Position numbers and translations under genes: made by a program
Shown here: positions 1 through 12,900 of the stretch, one piece after another
Position numbering within the stretch: the first letter of the stretch is position 1
How the letters are laid out: every line of letters starts with the position of its first letter
Assembly (NCBI GenBank): GCA_024362935.1
Contig: JANCRA010000014.1
Span: 14,586,258 to 14,650,257 of the forward strand
DNA length: 64,000 nt
Source of the DNA: Setophaga petechia
Taxonomy: Eukaryota; Chordata; Aves; Passeriformes; Parulidae
Direction of reading: 5' to 3'
Notes under the pieces: generated by a model
Seen by the model: only the letters and a program-made list of their open reading frames with translations
The model's database searches: none
Told to the model about the DNA's origin: nothing

Positions 1-2235
1 ATGAATGTTTGATTTCTGGCTTACAGCCTGAAAAATACATAGATTTCTGTGATCTCTAGAAAGGTAAAGATGAAACCTCATGTTTTAATTAGGGGCTAAT
101 AGCTTTAGTTCACTTCAATGCAAAGGCCTTTGGTTTTTTAAAAGCTTTCCCACCCAGCTGAAAGGCTGCTACTCAATTAGTCTGGAGTTATACATCAGCT
201 GATCAAGCAGTGACAGCCTGAGCTACTGCTTTCTCTGTGAGAGCTTTTAGTTGAGGGGAAATGCATTGCTTTGACCTCCTCTGGCTGCACCAGCACTGCC
301 AAACTGCTGATGAAGACTGAGCTCAGCAGGTCCCACCACTGCAGCTACACAGGCTCCAACCTGAGCCTGCCCCTGAGTCCCCAGTGAGCTCTGCTGGAGC
401 TGCTGCCCCTCTGTGAGGAAAAAATGGGGAAATCTCATCTCCACATGAATCTGTGCAGTTCTGAACAGGAGTATTCATTTTGGAATAAGTGATTGGAAGT
501 GTGTGTATGTGAAAGCACCAGAACAATTAACAGAGAGGCCTCTCTGGATAGTGAGGGATGCCATTCCATCAAAGGGAGGATTCACTCCTGCTGTCCAGCC
601 CCAGAGGGCCCCACACTGGTGAGAACACTGCATAGGCAGCTCCTGAACACGACCCTGCACTGACAGCAGGACAGGCACAGAAGTCTCAGCAAACCACAAA
701 TACCAGTCCTCCTGTCAGCCCAACAGGCCAAGGGGCTCACAGGAAGGCTAGCAGCAGTAGGATATAAAAGATACCCTAAAGGAAAAAAAAGATTCGTCCA
801 AAAAGTTAGGTAATCACGGACAATCAAGAAGAACCAGGAGATGAAGTGAGGATTTGACTCATCCTCCATGTGGATGAGCAAACCTGGCCAGACCCTCTGA
901 GCAGGTATGCCACAAGAGTATAGCTGTGTAAAATCAATTTGCTTAATGACTTTGAATATTGCAATCCCCTTCCAATAATCTTTCAGTGAGTTTTGTAGCC
1001 CTAATTTCCCACAAACCAACCAAAGTGAGAAAAGGCATGCTCATCTCCACTGGGTTGCAATCATCAGAGGGGTGTCACCTGAAAGAAATGTGGACACACA
1101 CTGTGGGTCTCAACAGCTTCATGCCATGGATGCCAAACAGAGCTGTGCCTTGAAGAGCAGCTGTCCTGGCCCACCCAGCCCTCTGAAGGACAGGGTTTCC
1201 TCACTGGAGAGGTGAGTGTTAGTGGCAGCAGGGGATGGCAGCCATCCCCTCCACCTGTGCCCATGTGCTGGAGCTGTAAATTGTGACCTGTGAGAGGGGC
1301 AAGAGCTCTGCCAGGGCACATTAGCCTGTGAGCACATAGTACCATACCCTGCACTGCTGGAACCACCTGGGATTACACTGAGAAACAATCAAACACTGAC
1401 ATGTGCTGGAATATCACACCCCACTGTCACTGTCAGCTCACACAGCACCAGCTGCGGGCTGCCCTCACCCCCTCACACCCCAGCAGCTGATGGGGAAGCT
1501 GGGGGAGTGTCCATCAGCAAACCCTCACTGCGGGAGAATGTTCAGCATCCCTAAACAGTGCTCAGGCACACAGCTGCTCCCCAGCCTGCTCAGACAGGGC
1601 AGAGCAGCCCTGGGGAGCCTAGCCCAGGGACAGGAGGGACAGGGACACACATGTGTGCCCTGCATGGGGACAGCACAGGAGCAGGAGGGACAGGGACACA
1701 CGTGTGTGCGTTGTGATTTCAGGGTTTACCTCAGAACCTCGAGTCCCTCCCCTGATGATCCCTCCCAGGGGTATCAATCACCTCTCCTTTCCCCACCCTG
1801 ACCCCTCCCAGCACTGCCTGACAATCCTGGCATTCCAGAAGGGCATCCAGCGATTGGCAGATTCAAAGAATGCCCCCTACCCCCTGGGGGGCATTGGGCC
1901 ACCAGGTGTCCTTTGTCCCTTGAGACCTCCTCTCCTGTACCGGGTTGGTTGCTCCCTACCCCTTCCCTGCCCCTCTCCCCAGGGTTCAAAGGAACAGCAA
2001 CCACGCGGTTTGGGGAGTTCTGTTGGAGCTGTTGCTGCATTCAGAGGCCTGTGGGCCAGAATAAAGCTCTGGATCCAAACCCTCCATCAGAACCAACTCC
2101 TTTCCTTCACCTCCCTTTGAGACTTCTCACCCAGAGGGAAACCTGAGGAGCAGCCCCTGTTATGGGGGGAAGCTCCATCCCAGCACCACCAGAGCTCCTG
2201 CAGGCCTGGACTTGTGTCCACGTGCCCAGCTGCAG
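1..2235. other. Non-coding flank, no gene recognised
   Basis: Open frames here are short, overlap on both strands, and none looks like a known protein. No exon with splice sites and family similarity was found. Base composition is moderately GC-rich compared with the AT-rich DNA further right. The only structure seen is an imperfect duplication near 1630-1708, listed separately. Confidence 0.5.
1630..1708. repeat. Imperfect 52-bp direct duplication
   Basis: The motif caggagggacagggacacac occurs at about 1630 and again about 52 bp downstream at 1682, each followed by a short TG-rich tract. The two units differ at a few bases. This is a local tandem duplication with no sign of a coding role. 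Confidence 0.7.
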
Positions 2236-2349
2236 CACCCAGCCAGCCCAAAGTGTCTGTGGGGTGAAACACCACACACCCAGCCAGCCCAAAGTGTCTG
2301 TGGGGTGAAACACCACACACCCAAAGTGTCTGTGGGGTGAAATACCCCA
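2236..2349. repeat. 41-bp minisatellite, 2.8 units
   Basis: Two identical 41-bp units lie at 2236-2276 and 2277-2317. A third unit (2318-2349) lacks the internal agccagcc block and has a diverged end. Each unit contains aaagtgtctgtggggtgaaa. The three units read open on the minus strand in several frames, but only because the repeat lacks stops; no protein family is suggested. Confidence 0.9.
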
Positions 2350-2515
2350 GTGCCGCTGTTTGGTTCAGCACCAAGGCCAGACAAGCTCAGGCACGTCTCG
2401 CCCGGCTACATTGGTAATTATTCCAATACAGGGGCAGCACAGCAGCCTCCTGCAGCAGCCCTGCAGAGCAGCTCCTCTGGGAATGCTCTGCCCAAAGCCC
2501 TCTGCAGGTGCGGTG

Positions 2516-2898
2516 TGTCACAGCCGTGTTTTATGAAAAATCCTTCTGCTAGGATTTTTTCTCCTGAGAAGCTGAGAGGCCACAGAGGAACAGAAAAACA
2601 ATAATTATCTGCTGCTGTGGAATGCAACAGGTGCATCTGTGATTGGTCTCATGTGGTTGTTTTTAATTAATGGCCAATCACAGTCCAGCTGTCTTGGACT
2701 CTCTGGTCAGTCACAAGATTTTATTATCATTCAATTATTTCTATTCCTTGCTAGCCTTCTGATGAAATCTTTTCTTCTATTCTTTTAGCATAGTTTTAAT
2801 ATAATATATACCATAAAATAATAAATCAGCCTTCTGAAACACGGAGTCAAGACTCTCATCTCTTCCCTCATCCTGGGAGCCCTGTGAACACCACCACA
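2516..2898 (+). mobile_element. Solo LTR of a songbird endogenous retrovirus
   Basis: The stretch opens with TGTCACAG and ends in CACCACCACA, and has the layout of an LTR in plus orientation. A promoter-like AT-rich part is followed by an AATAAA-type signal near 2819 and a U5-like tail. I recognise it as a family common in songbird genomes, from memory rather than by search. No internal retroviral sequence flanks it, so it is a solo LTR left by recombination. The bases just outside (cggtg and ctgtg) match at 4 of 5 positions, a possible decayed target-site duplication. Exact ends are uncertain by a few bases. Confidence 0.75.
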
Positions 2899-5520
2899 CT
2901 GTGCTGCAGCCCTGCAAGGAAAGAGGCTGACTTGGAAGAGCTGCCCACAGAATGCCAGTCCCTGTTACTTTTCATACTGCCTAAGAGGTGAGAGATGATG
3001 TGACAAATAAGATGTGAGCAGGCTGAGCCAAGGACCACCCTCCTCTGTGGGGCACAAAGAAATGCAGCCCTGCAGGTAACAAACCCCTCACTGGCTGCCA
3101 GTTCCACTGTGGACAATCTGCCTTTGCAAACCAGCTGCTGCTCAGCTCACAAAATCCACTTGTCCCTCAGTAATCAAGAAGTAAACTGCCCTCCTCTGCC
3201 TAATTCTGTATTTTCTCACTATAATTAAATGTGACATGCAGCTGCAGTAAATATTTGTGCTGTCACAGCTCACATATGATAATCACCAAAGAGCCAACTT
3301 CTGCAGGGAATGCATATAAATTTTAGTCTAGGCTGTGGCTGGGCTGATATCTTTAGTCTAATACAAATTCACTAAATCTAGATATTTGACAGAGTAAAAG
3401 CAAAAAAAGAATGCAACCTTACTTTCATAGAAAAAAGGTAGCTAACTAACTCTGTTATCCAGATACTGAGGCAGCCTTGAGGGGTTAAGAATTAATCTGA
3501 TTGCCACTAGATGGCACATCTCATTTACTAGTCTGTATCTGAGTGTAGGACTGCCTTTTAAAAAAGCATGTATATTCCCTGTGCTTGCTAACAGAACACT
3601 TTGTGTTGCTTTCTGTTTTGAAATCAGAAAGCTTAGAAAAGCCCAAATTAAAAAAAAAAAAAAAGAATTTTTAACTAAAAATACACCATCTGCCAGTGAA
3701 AACCTAGCTTGATTCTGTCACATCTACAACCAGACCAGGTTAATAACCAGCATCACAGATGGTTTCTTTATATAAATATGTCCATCTCCCCAGAGTGACT
3801 CTTTCAGCTGCTTCCCAAAGCTGCTGGCACTGTGTTACCTTGTTTCCCAGGCAATGGCTGTGCCTCATACTCAGCCTGGACATTATGCAGCTGGAATGGA
3901 TTTCAGAAGATGCCATCCCTGCCTGTGGCTGTTTCCAGCACCAGCAAGGGCTGCAGTGGTGGACAGCCATGTCTCTACCAAAGACCAGCAACAGATGGAT
4001 ATTAAAACACTCTTGTGCAGCTGCTCTGCTCCCTCAGATGATCAAATCTGCTGAAGGATGCTTTTAACTTGCCCAAATTCCCACTCAAGGCTACAGACCA
4101 ATATCATGGTGAACTCAAAGTGACAGCAATGGGGCTGCAGTCAGAGCACTAAAGGTACAATTTGCTCTTCCTGCAGCATTCAGCAATATAAACTGTTAGA
4201 AACCACTGAAACATAAACAACAAAATCTTTGTGGCTGCCATGCTCATTTTCCCTCAGTAATTAAATATCAGGGTGCCCAACAGGAGTGGTCATTTCCTCA
4301 TTCTCTCAAGTCCAAACTCACATGAGATGAGCATTGAGCTCATTTCTGTTCTTCCAGTGCCAGTAGTGAAATGTGTTTCAGACCAGTCTGCAAACCGACT
4401 GCTACCACTTTGAAAATCTGCCACCTTCCAAGGAGCTCCAAGAGCATCTGTTAAATAAAGATACAGAGAACAAACAGAATTAAATTCCTTTCTTCTGGTT
4501 CTACTCCGGTCATCTGAAAACCTCTAGAAGTTAAATTTATTGTAATGACTAAGAGCATGCCCCTCTGTGGCATAAAGCTGCTGAGGAGCTGAGCAGCAGT
4601 GGGGTTTGACACGAGCTAGGACTGCTCTGTACAGAGCTCTGAACTGCTGGGGCCTGAGTTCTGCTGGCATCCCTGTGACACCTGCCCCTTTCATACCACA
4701 GTGAACGCTAAGAGTGTGGTTCCAGTTGGTTTATAATTTCTGAGGGTGTAATAAAAAGCAGTGCAAAGAATACTCGTAGAGTATCATAGGAGAGAGGAGG
4801 ACCAGAGTGAAATGATCTAAACTGCATCCATGTCTATTACATTGGTACAAGTGATAAAAACCAAATCACTACCTACATTGGGGCCAAATTTATGAATACC
4901 TGTGAAATGGGGTCATGATATTGATGTCTGAAACCACTGAAATTTGTAAAGGTCTGTTTAAAATAAACACTATTAGAGATGAACTGGAACCCCCATTTTT
5001 CCTATGGCCTGCTTCACAATCAATTGTCAGCTCTGTTCATTCTGGGTTTGAACAGCTGAGCAGAGGATGCCAACTCCATCCCACTGGATCATTCAATCAC
5101 CTGCCACTGCTAGCAGTGTGCTATTTTCAAAAGACTGAATTTAATTTGTAAGATAAACAGGAAATATGCAAATAAAAGTAACTGGATTCATAAAAAACAG
5201 TATTTTTAAATGGATATAGTTTGAAAATCTTTTACGAGTTACAGTGTGTGTAATCTGCCAATGAAACTGAAACCCCACTGATTTCAGGTGTGGCATTATG
5301 AAACCCAGACAAGGTTAAGAGTGCCCACTTACCATTCTTTTTCACCTCCTTCTCACATCACTGAAAAAGTGTTATCAAATGCTGGGAACAATCACTGCCC
5401 TGCATGCCACTGAATTTTTCAAAGGCAAATGGTACCTGCAGAAGTAAATTAACCAAATACATACAACAGCAGCTTTGAGTTTACAGCTTCACCGTTTAAA
5501 CCTTAACTTATGAAAACCTC
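2899..5520. other. Non-coding DNA, nothing recognised
   Basis: AT-rich sequence with stops in all frames and an A-rich tract near 3650-3664. No exon, RNA gene or classified repeat could be supported. It separates the solo LTR from the 3' end of C19orf12 copy 1. Confidence 0.5.
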
Positions 5521-5522
5521 AT

Positions 5523-5538
5523 CACACACACACACACA
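5523..5538. repeat. (CA)8 microsatellite
   Basis: Eight perfect CA units lie about 10 bp from a minus-strand AATAAA signal, at the edge of the segmental duplication. Confidence 0.95.
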
Positions 5539-5548
5539 GAACGAGGTC

Positions 5549-5554
5549 TTTATT
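5549..5554 (-). terminator. Candidate poly(A) signal of C19orf12 copy 1
   Basis: AATAAA on the minus strand, about 1.1 kb past the stop codon of copy 1. It lies just outside the duplicated block (which starts near 5589), so copy 2 does not share it. Copy 2 has only ATTAAA-like variants in the matching stretch. This would make the 3' UTR of copy 1 about 1.1 kb. Confidence 0.45.
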
Positions 5555-6667
5555 TCAGGCAAAAAAAATGAACTTGGCAGAACAGTTTCACGTGTCTTTA
5601 CATACAAAGAAGGCACACCAGCACGTTTCCCTGCATACAAACTTGTCTTATGAGTGGCTTGAAACCCAATGTGACCAACTGGCTGGGACACTCAGCAGCA
5701 CAGCATTTGGTGCTCACAGCAACAATGCAGCTGGCACATCAGCCCAGCCCAGCAGCACTGCTGCTGCCAGCTGCTGGCTGCCCACTGCAGCCCTGCCTGA
5801 GCTCCTAATGGGTTCCTCTCATTTAAAGCAACACACAGATCACCAGGAGGTTTCTTATTAAGATTTTAATGAAAACAGAGGACCAGCTGTACAGACTCAG
5901 TCCAGTAACCAATGCTCAAAGGACAACTTTCATCCTGGGGCTCAAATAAAACTGGCAGATTCAGCTCCTCATTTTTTTAATGTCCCACCCTCCCATTCCA
6001 GGGCACAGGAGCCTGGTGAAAACTGAGTTGAAAGTGTTCACAGATTGTTCTTCTGTTACTTGGAATCTTGTTTAAGTATTTGCTTCATTTCTTACATAAA
6101 GGATAACTCAAGAATTACAATAAAAAAGTGACAAAATATGGACTGAGTCTTTTGAGTTCACAGTAATGCACTCTCTTATAAAACTTTCCTTTGCAGGGCT
6201 GAAACAAACAACAGGTAAAATTCTTCAGTGCCCCAGCTATTTTGGCCCCTTACATGTCATTCACAGGGAAAAAAAATTAAAGCACTTAAACAAACAGAAT
6301 CAAGTCTCCTAAATAAAACCAAACAACTTTGAAAATTTTCACAAGTGACCCACTAGCCTAAGAGCAGCATGATTCCCTTCAGCAATTTGAATTAGTCCTA
6401 GTATAGAGCAATCTAAAACTACATAGCAAGTCTGTCTCAGGATAATGCACTAATCTAATACTATCCTTACAAATCCACACAAATCAAAGATTATAACAAT
6501 AATGATAAAAATTTTAAAAACCCCAAATATGAAACCCAAATATCCCTAAATTACTTAGAACAGCATATATTTGTATTTTGTACTAATAACTAGCAATTGC
6601 TGTGTTGAAGACTCACAACTATGGGAGTAAAATGCATTCCCGCATAAAAATCCTGCTCTGGAGAGGA

Positions 6668-6930
6668 TTATCTTCTGTACTTTGGTTTTGCTTTTAGTTT
6701 ATCTTTAATGTAAAAGGCCAACACTCCTAATACCTTTTCCTTGAGACCAGTATTTGACATTACAAGGTCAGTCAGTTGAGCAGCATCAATCCAGTATAAG
6801 TTCCTGACAACAGCCATGGCTTCAGCACAGAGCTTCTGCCTCTCAGCATCAGGCAATTCCTTTAAAATCTCAGAGAATGACTTGAGATCTTCAGAAACCA
6901 TCCATCCAAGGAAACCACCCAGTGCTCCTC
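6668..6930 (-). CDS. C19orf12: C19orf12 copy 1, exon 3 (last coding exon)
   Basis: A 263-nt exon, the same length as in copy 2, ending in TAA. It encodes GGALGGFLGWM at its start and ends in KYRR. By eye, 30 of 87 residues and about 45 of 263 bases differ from copy 2, whereas the adjoining intron differs at only a few percent of sites. Confidence 0.9.
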
Positions 6931-9900
6931 CTAGGAAACACAATGAATCATCAGTCTTTATCAGTTAATGTGAAAGCCTGGAATTCCATCCTCAGCCTTC
7001 ACCAACAATGTTCCCCCCACGATTAGAAATCAACAGAGTTGTTATCTGTGTCTGCTTTAACCAGGTTTATACACAGTTTTCAAAGCCATCAAGAAGGATT
7101 TTAAAACTCTTTACATCCACAGCTACCATAAAGAAACCCCTTATACAATCAACACTAAAAGCTTCAAGCTTAGAAACCAGAACCAAAACACTCCCTGGGA
7201 CACTCTCTTAGGGTAAGCTCCACTGCAAAATAAAACCTTGCCCAAGGAAAACACCAGAGCAACAACTGCCTCAGCAGTGTCAGAGTCTCTTACTAGATAC
7301 TCCCAGAGTGGTCAGAGCTTCCTGGTTCTTTAAGAGTCACACACTGCAGTGTCCTACACACCTGAAGCCCACCCCTGCAGGTGCTCAGAGACCAAGCCCA
7401 TCAGACACATCCAGCCTTTCATCTACCATGTGGACAAGACATGCTGGGCTAAGTGGAAGGTCCCAGGCTATCAGGATAACAGCAGAGGGATGGATCTGCA
7501 GCTGATGTGCCTGTGGCTGCTGAGAAAGCAGCCCTGCAGGGCTCCCCTGCTGCAGCAGTGTGAGTGCAGCACAGCAATCCACAGCCCAGAGCACACACGG
7601 CCTGGGATGGATGGACAGATGGAATGAAGGCAGGAACGAGAGAGAGAGAGAGAGAGAACCCTCCCAATGGAGAGGTGGCAGAACTGACCCTGCCACCAAA
7701 ACTGCCACCCCCAGAGACTGTTCCTAAAAAGTCATCTAGGGACTCACAGGGATGCAGCTTTTCATTAGACAAAAACTCTTAATTTGCAGCTTTTACTCTG
7801 TTAGCAATTTTTCCCATGATAGCACAGAAATACTTGAAAGCCTCCAATGGCTGAATTCATCTTCAAGGGAGTTTTATGAGAACATCAATAACTGATTTAG
7901 GGGCACTTAATGCAAAAGGCACTAGAAGCATTGATGTCTAAGCTCCTTGTCCATTGAGACAAGATTTGTTTCACAATCACACTTTCTCCCCCAAGCCACA
8001 AACCCACAGCCCACTCTGCTCAGAGCAGGCAGTCCTTGGGAAGCACAAGGACTACAAGCTCCTGCAGCAATGCTGCACATGGCAGGGAACTCATCCTCAT
8101 TCCTGGAGCAAAGCAGCAACAGGGACAATCCCTGCCACCCAGTCCCACACCTATCCTGGCTGTCTGAGCAAGTGAAGGTGCACTTGATTGCAAATGTCCT
8201 CTCCAACTGTCCTAAACTTGTCTGCCTTATTTACCTCTCCAATTTTAAAAGTTAAATGAGAGGGTTGTGATTTAGTTACACTGTAATTGAGCTGTGGCTC
8301 ACAGTTTAGTTAGTACTTATTACTCTTATTATTTATGTTTATTATTTGTACTTTCAGTATAAAGTAATAGGTATACTTCCAGTGCTTTCCTCAGTGGTGA
8401 AAGAACATCAAGCTTGACTGGGAGACAGTGTGAAAGCTTAAACAAACACTTAAAAGAGAAATTGCATCCATTAATAACTTCAGTATTTCTCTTCATTTGA
8501 CTCAAGAATGAGGCCACTTACATTATTACCTTTATTCCAGATTTTAAGTTTACAAATTTCTTACAAAAGCTTAATTTCCTTTCTTTGTCCTGATAACTTC
8601 AGTCATACATTTGTCAACATATTATTCCAGCAATTAACCTGTACTAGGAATAAACACACAGCTTCACTTTGCATTTTCTGTTATCACTCTTCACAAATTA
8701 CTTGCTTGTTTTTGTAACTCACCCTGACAGAGCCACACTGCATTTCACTCCAGAACCAGTAAGCCTGTGGAATTCCTGCTACTGCTCACAGGATATTCAA
8801 CAGCTCAACATTCATGGACCAGGGCCCACATGCCTTCAGCAACAAGGCAGCTTTCAAACTATTCAACTCTTAATTCCAGACTTACAGAGGAGAAACAATT
8901 CTGTACTATTAGACTTTGGTGTTTCTGTAACTGCCTGTAACAAGAAGAAAAGCAAAGTGACAGGGAAAAATGAATCCCAGCAGGCAAAACTCCAAGTTCA
9001 TCAGGACATGGATATCAGGAACTTTTAAAATATAGAAATAAGCATCATTTTTAGTGAGAAATGATCCTGCCCCATTCTAAGGCTTATTCACCCTCACCCT
9101 CCATGGCAGCAGGAAATCTTAACCCTGAATGCCTCCTTCCTTCAACCCGTATCACCTAATTTCTTCACTCAGGGATTTAACCATGCTCTTGTTTCCAAAG
9201 CAAAGCACACTTACCTATAAAAATTCCAACTCTGCCAAACAGCATTGCCCCACCAATGATAAATGGAGCTGCCACTGCTGCTCCCCGGCTAGAATGTCTG
9301 TAAGCAGCTTCCAAGCCTGTCGCCTCGGCAACGCGGGTGAGCATCGTCATCACATCTTCAAAACGGGCTGTCACCTCTGCCTCTGCAGATCATGCAAAAG
9401 ATGTTTTACGTTATATTCTGACCACTGCAACCAAAATTAATCCTAGCCACTAAATGAATTTGTGTGGAACAAAACCCTAGTGTAACTAGTAACTGCTTTC
9501 TCTTTGGATTTCAGAAGACCAGGCCTTGCAGTAAGGGCTGAAGGTTCCTGGAACTGCCAATTTGCAATGAGAATTCTGGTCTCAGATTAAACCAGAAAAA
9601 AATGGGTTTATAAAAAATTCAGAGATTCTACAGAAGCAGATTCTTCAGTACATTGCTGTTGGCCTGAGCAATTTCCATGTGTGTTCAGCATCACACAGCT
9701 CTGGGAAAAAGACAGAGCTTCACTCTGCCACAACTAGCAGATTACTATTGACTAATCTGTCAGGTATCTTCTATTGTCCTAATTTTTAACACAAATCCAT
9801 CATTTATTTTCACATATCAGTTCTTCTCCCTGTTGGGTTACGTGTTTAAACACTTGCATGCTGATTTCTGAAGGCAGGAGACTGTCTGTAGCAACCAAGA

Positions 9901-12900
9901 AGCGCCTGAGAAGTGTTGGAGGAGAGACCTGGTGCTGGGACATTTGGTGCTCAGCTGCTCTGGAGCCAGGCCAGCAGAAAGGTAGGGCTGGATGGAGAAG
10001 GCAGTCAGGACTCAGAGCACAGATGCCAGCAGAGTCTCACAAAGGAGCAAGCAGAGACACAGGGCCCTAGCATGTGAAATGTTGTCTCATGTCTTCTGCC
10101 TACTTTTCTTTCAGGCTCTCAGGTCTGCTTGCCTATAACTCCTCTGGATTTTTAGGCTCTTAGGCTCTTGGTTTGCCTGGTTTGCTTTTAGGCCCCTTTT
10201 TCAAATACACAGCAAACATTCATGGAGCAGATTCACATCACTCCGAACACAGCTTTAATACTAGGTAAATTATAGCATCCCATATAAACCTTTATCTGCA
10301 GATGATTGTATTATTTATTCTCAAATGAACTTCTCTCCTGCAATCTCCATAGCATATCAGGATAATTCTCATCCCTCCCTTGCTTTGATCTATACCTTTC
10401 CATAGTTGAGGTGTCTGCTGTTTCCCTGGACTCCCATATTTTAATCAACAAAGGCAGTTTGGATGTTTGCTCCCAAGCCATCTCCTTCCAAAGAAGAAAA
10501 GTGTCCAGCCTCACTCTATTTCTTTCATACCAAATAAGCAAATTGTGTAACATCCAACCCTCATATCCAGCAACCTTCTTCTTGGGGGTAGTGTCTCATA
10601 AGCTGTCCAGACTTTTAGGCTCTCAAGTCCGCCTACATTTTTTTCAGGCTCTCAGGTCTGCTTGCCTGTAACTCCTCTTAGGCTCTTGGTTTGCCTGGTT
10701 TGCTTTTAGGCTCTTGGCCCACTCTGCTCAGTTCTTCAGGCTCTGATTCTTCTTCCACCTCCTGCTCTCTCTTATCCTGTTCTCTTTTCCATTTTTTTAA
10801 AGTCTCACAGAGCCATCTCCAGGTGGTAGCCAAATCTGCAGCCACCTTGTCCCCTTTGGATACCACATCTCACAGTCTTGCCCCAACTTCTTTCCATGCT
10901 CTAACACTAAAAGCAGTACTTGCATCTGTCTAAAATCTGGTGACTTTTCCCAGAGTAAAACACTATGAAGGGCGTACTCAGGACTCTCAATGCCTTTTCT
11001 TTTCAACAAAGCTTTCCACGTGGATAAACAAGCTGTCCTCACATAAGAAGCTGGTCCCCATTATGTCCCCAGGGCTCACTTGCAGTCCTGATTCGAGAAT
11101 AGTTCGGGTCCACGGCAGCTACAGTGGCCACAGTGTTGCTCTCAGCATTCCTTCCTTTTGAGACAAGCACAATACAAAGTAACACCAGACAACTTGAGGA
11201 GGCTTCAAGTGTCTTCCCCTTCTATTCTCTCAACCTTTTATACCCTCCAGCCTACATGCCTTACACCTGTGTGCCCTCTGTACCAGTCTGTGACTGGTCA
11301 CTGCACCTGGGCATTGTGTGTCTCATTGCCTCCAGTGCTGTTCACCTGCTCTGGGAAGTAGGAGCCCACTAGGGATGAGGCTTGGCCCCAGGTCCACTCC
11401 CAGATACCACAAACTGTACCTCCCACACAGTGAAAAGATGACCAACTACATTTGGTTTCTCTGGATAAATAAAACATTCCTTAAAATCTAGCTTCAAAGT
11501 GCCGTTGACTTAAAGCTAAAAAATAGCCAGACTATAAGGAAAGGGGTAGTAACACAGCTGGCTGGTGGCGTATGAATTACTGGCAAGCAAATCTGTGACT
11601 CACCAATTATCCTCAAGATAAAGCAGAAACTTACTGGCACTCCAGAAACTGAAACTAGTTTTTCCATACTAAATTACTGATCATGTCACTCCACCCTCAA
11701 CTTCCCCAAAGAAAATTTCCACTTGCAAAATTAACACTTATTTGGGCTCTTTTGGTTTGACTGAACAAGGTTCTTGGCATAGCAGAGTAGGTCCTGCTTA
11801 ATTCTGGATGTGAGCAGCACACTCAAAACTCTCAATGACTTCGCAAGGAGCACACAAAGTTGCATCTGACATCAACCTACTGATCAGAATCACAACCAAG
11901 CAGGAGAGGAAGACAGGCATGTTGCAGAATGCCACTGGTGCTACAAAGGAGCAAGGATCCTACCCCAGAACAGCACAGAAGGAGCTGTAAACTTTGTGTG
12001 TTAGAGGTACATGATAGCCAAAAACATTTACAAACTCTGATGGTGTAACTGACAAGTAACTTAACATGCCATTCGTTTCCAGCAACAAAATGTTCCCTAC
12101 TGAATTCACCCTGACATTAGGAAACACCAGGATTGTAAACCACTGGATCAGGTCTAATGAAGGGATAGAAATGGCAACATCCACAAAACTGTGTGCAGCT
12201 TCCAAAGGTGCTAAGTCCCCACAGCTCCTACTGACTTCACGTGGTACTGAGAACTTTCAGCACCTCAAGAAAAAAAAACAAACCCAAGAGTTCCAGACCA
12301 TGAAGTTGCTGAGAAGCCAAGCTCTGTTGTGCAATGGTTTTGTTCTACTGCAGTTTGATGGCTGCTGTCTTTGTGTCTTTGTGGTCCCCAAATACTCATC
12401 CCCAGTCTTAGATTCTGTACTTCACTTGATGCTCCCTTGCTCACTTTCAGCCCAAGGACAGGAGAACAAAGTGAGCAATGCTCCTGCTCTCCCTATCCAA
12501 AGAGATCATGTTCCAGCATCTCAACTTTGAACCTACAGCCAGCAGGTTTTCTTAAGAAGAAAAATGCCATAGAAAGAGTTGAAACAACATCATACCCAGC
12601 TCACTGAAAGTCCTGCTACAACAAAGAATTGAAGAGGGTTCCAGGGTAACTCAGTGGTGTGAACCCCATTTCAGCTGTTCCCAGGTTAACATTCCCATCT
12701 CATCAGCCTACTTCCCCCTTCACCAAATGATGACCTCAGACAAGCAAAAGCCCTTCTATCCCTGCACTCACTATCCCCCTGAGAGAAAAATGAGCCTCTT
12801 CCCAAATGCCCACACAGCAGACATCCCCAGCAGCACCCAGCCCCACCACGGAGCCATCCTCACTGCTCCTTGCAGCTTCTCATGGAGGGAACTGAGGGAA

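Larger units (their letters stand above)
5589..10100. repeat. Segmental duplication block A, copy 1
   Basis: The block matches 16769 to about 20040 in the same orientation. It covers the 3' flank, exon 3, intron 2, exon 2 and part of intron 1 of C19orf12. Two stretches stand out as nearly identical: the 3' flank, and about 7190-7640 against 18358-18808, where I see no difference. Copy 1 carries about 1.23 kb (7942-9172) that is absent from copy 2. Homology stops near 10100, where retroviral sequence begins. Confidence 0.9.

Noticed and set aside
7308..7772. Open frames of 65 to 107 codons, repeated at 18476-18912
   Set aside because: They lie in intron 2 of C19orf12. Conservation between the copies is at DNA level in all frames, so it reflects the duplication rather than coding.
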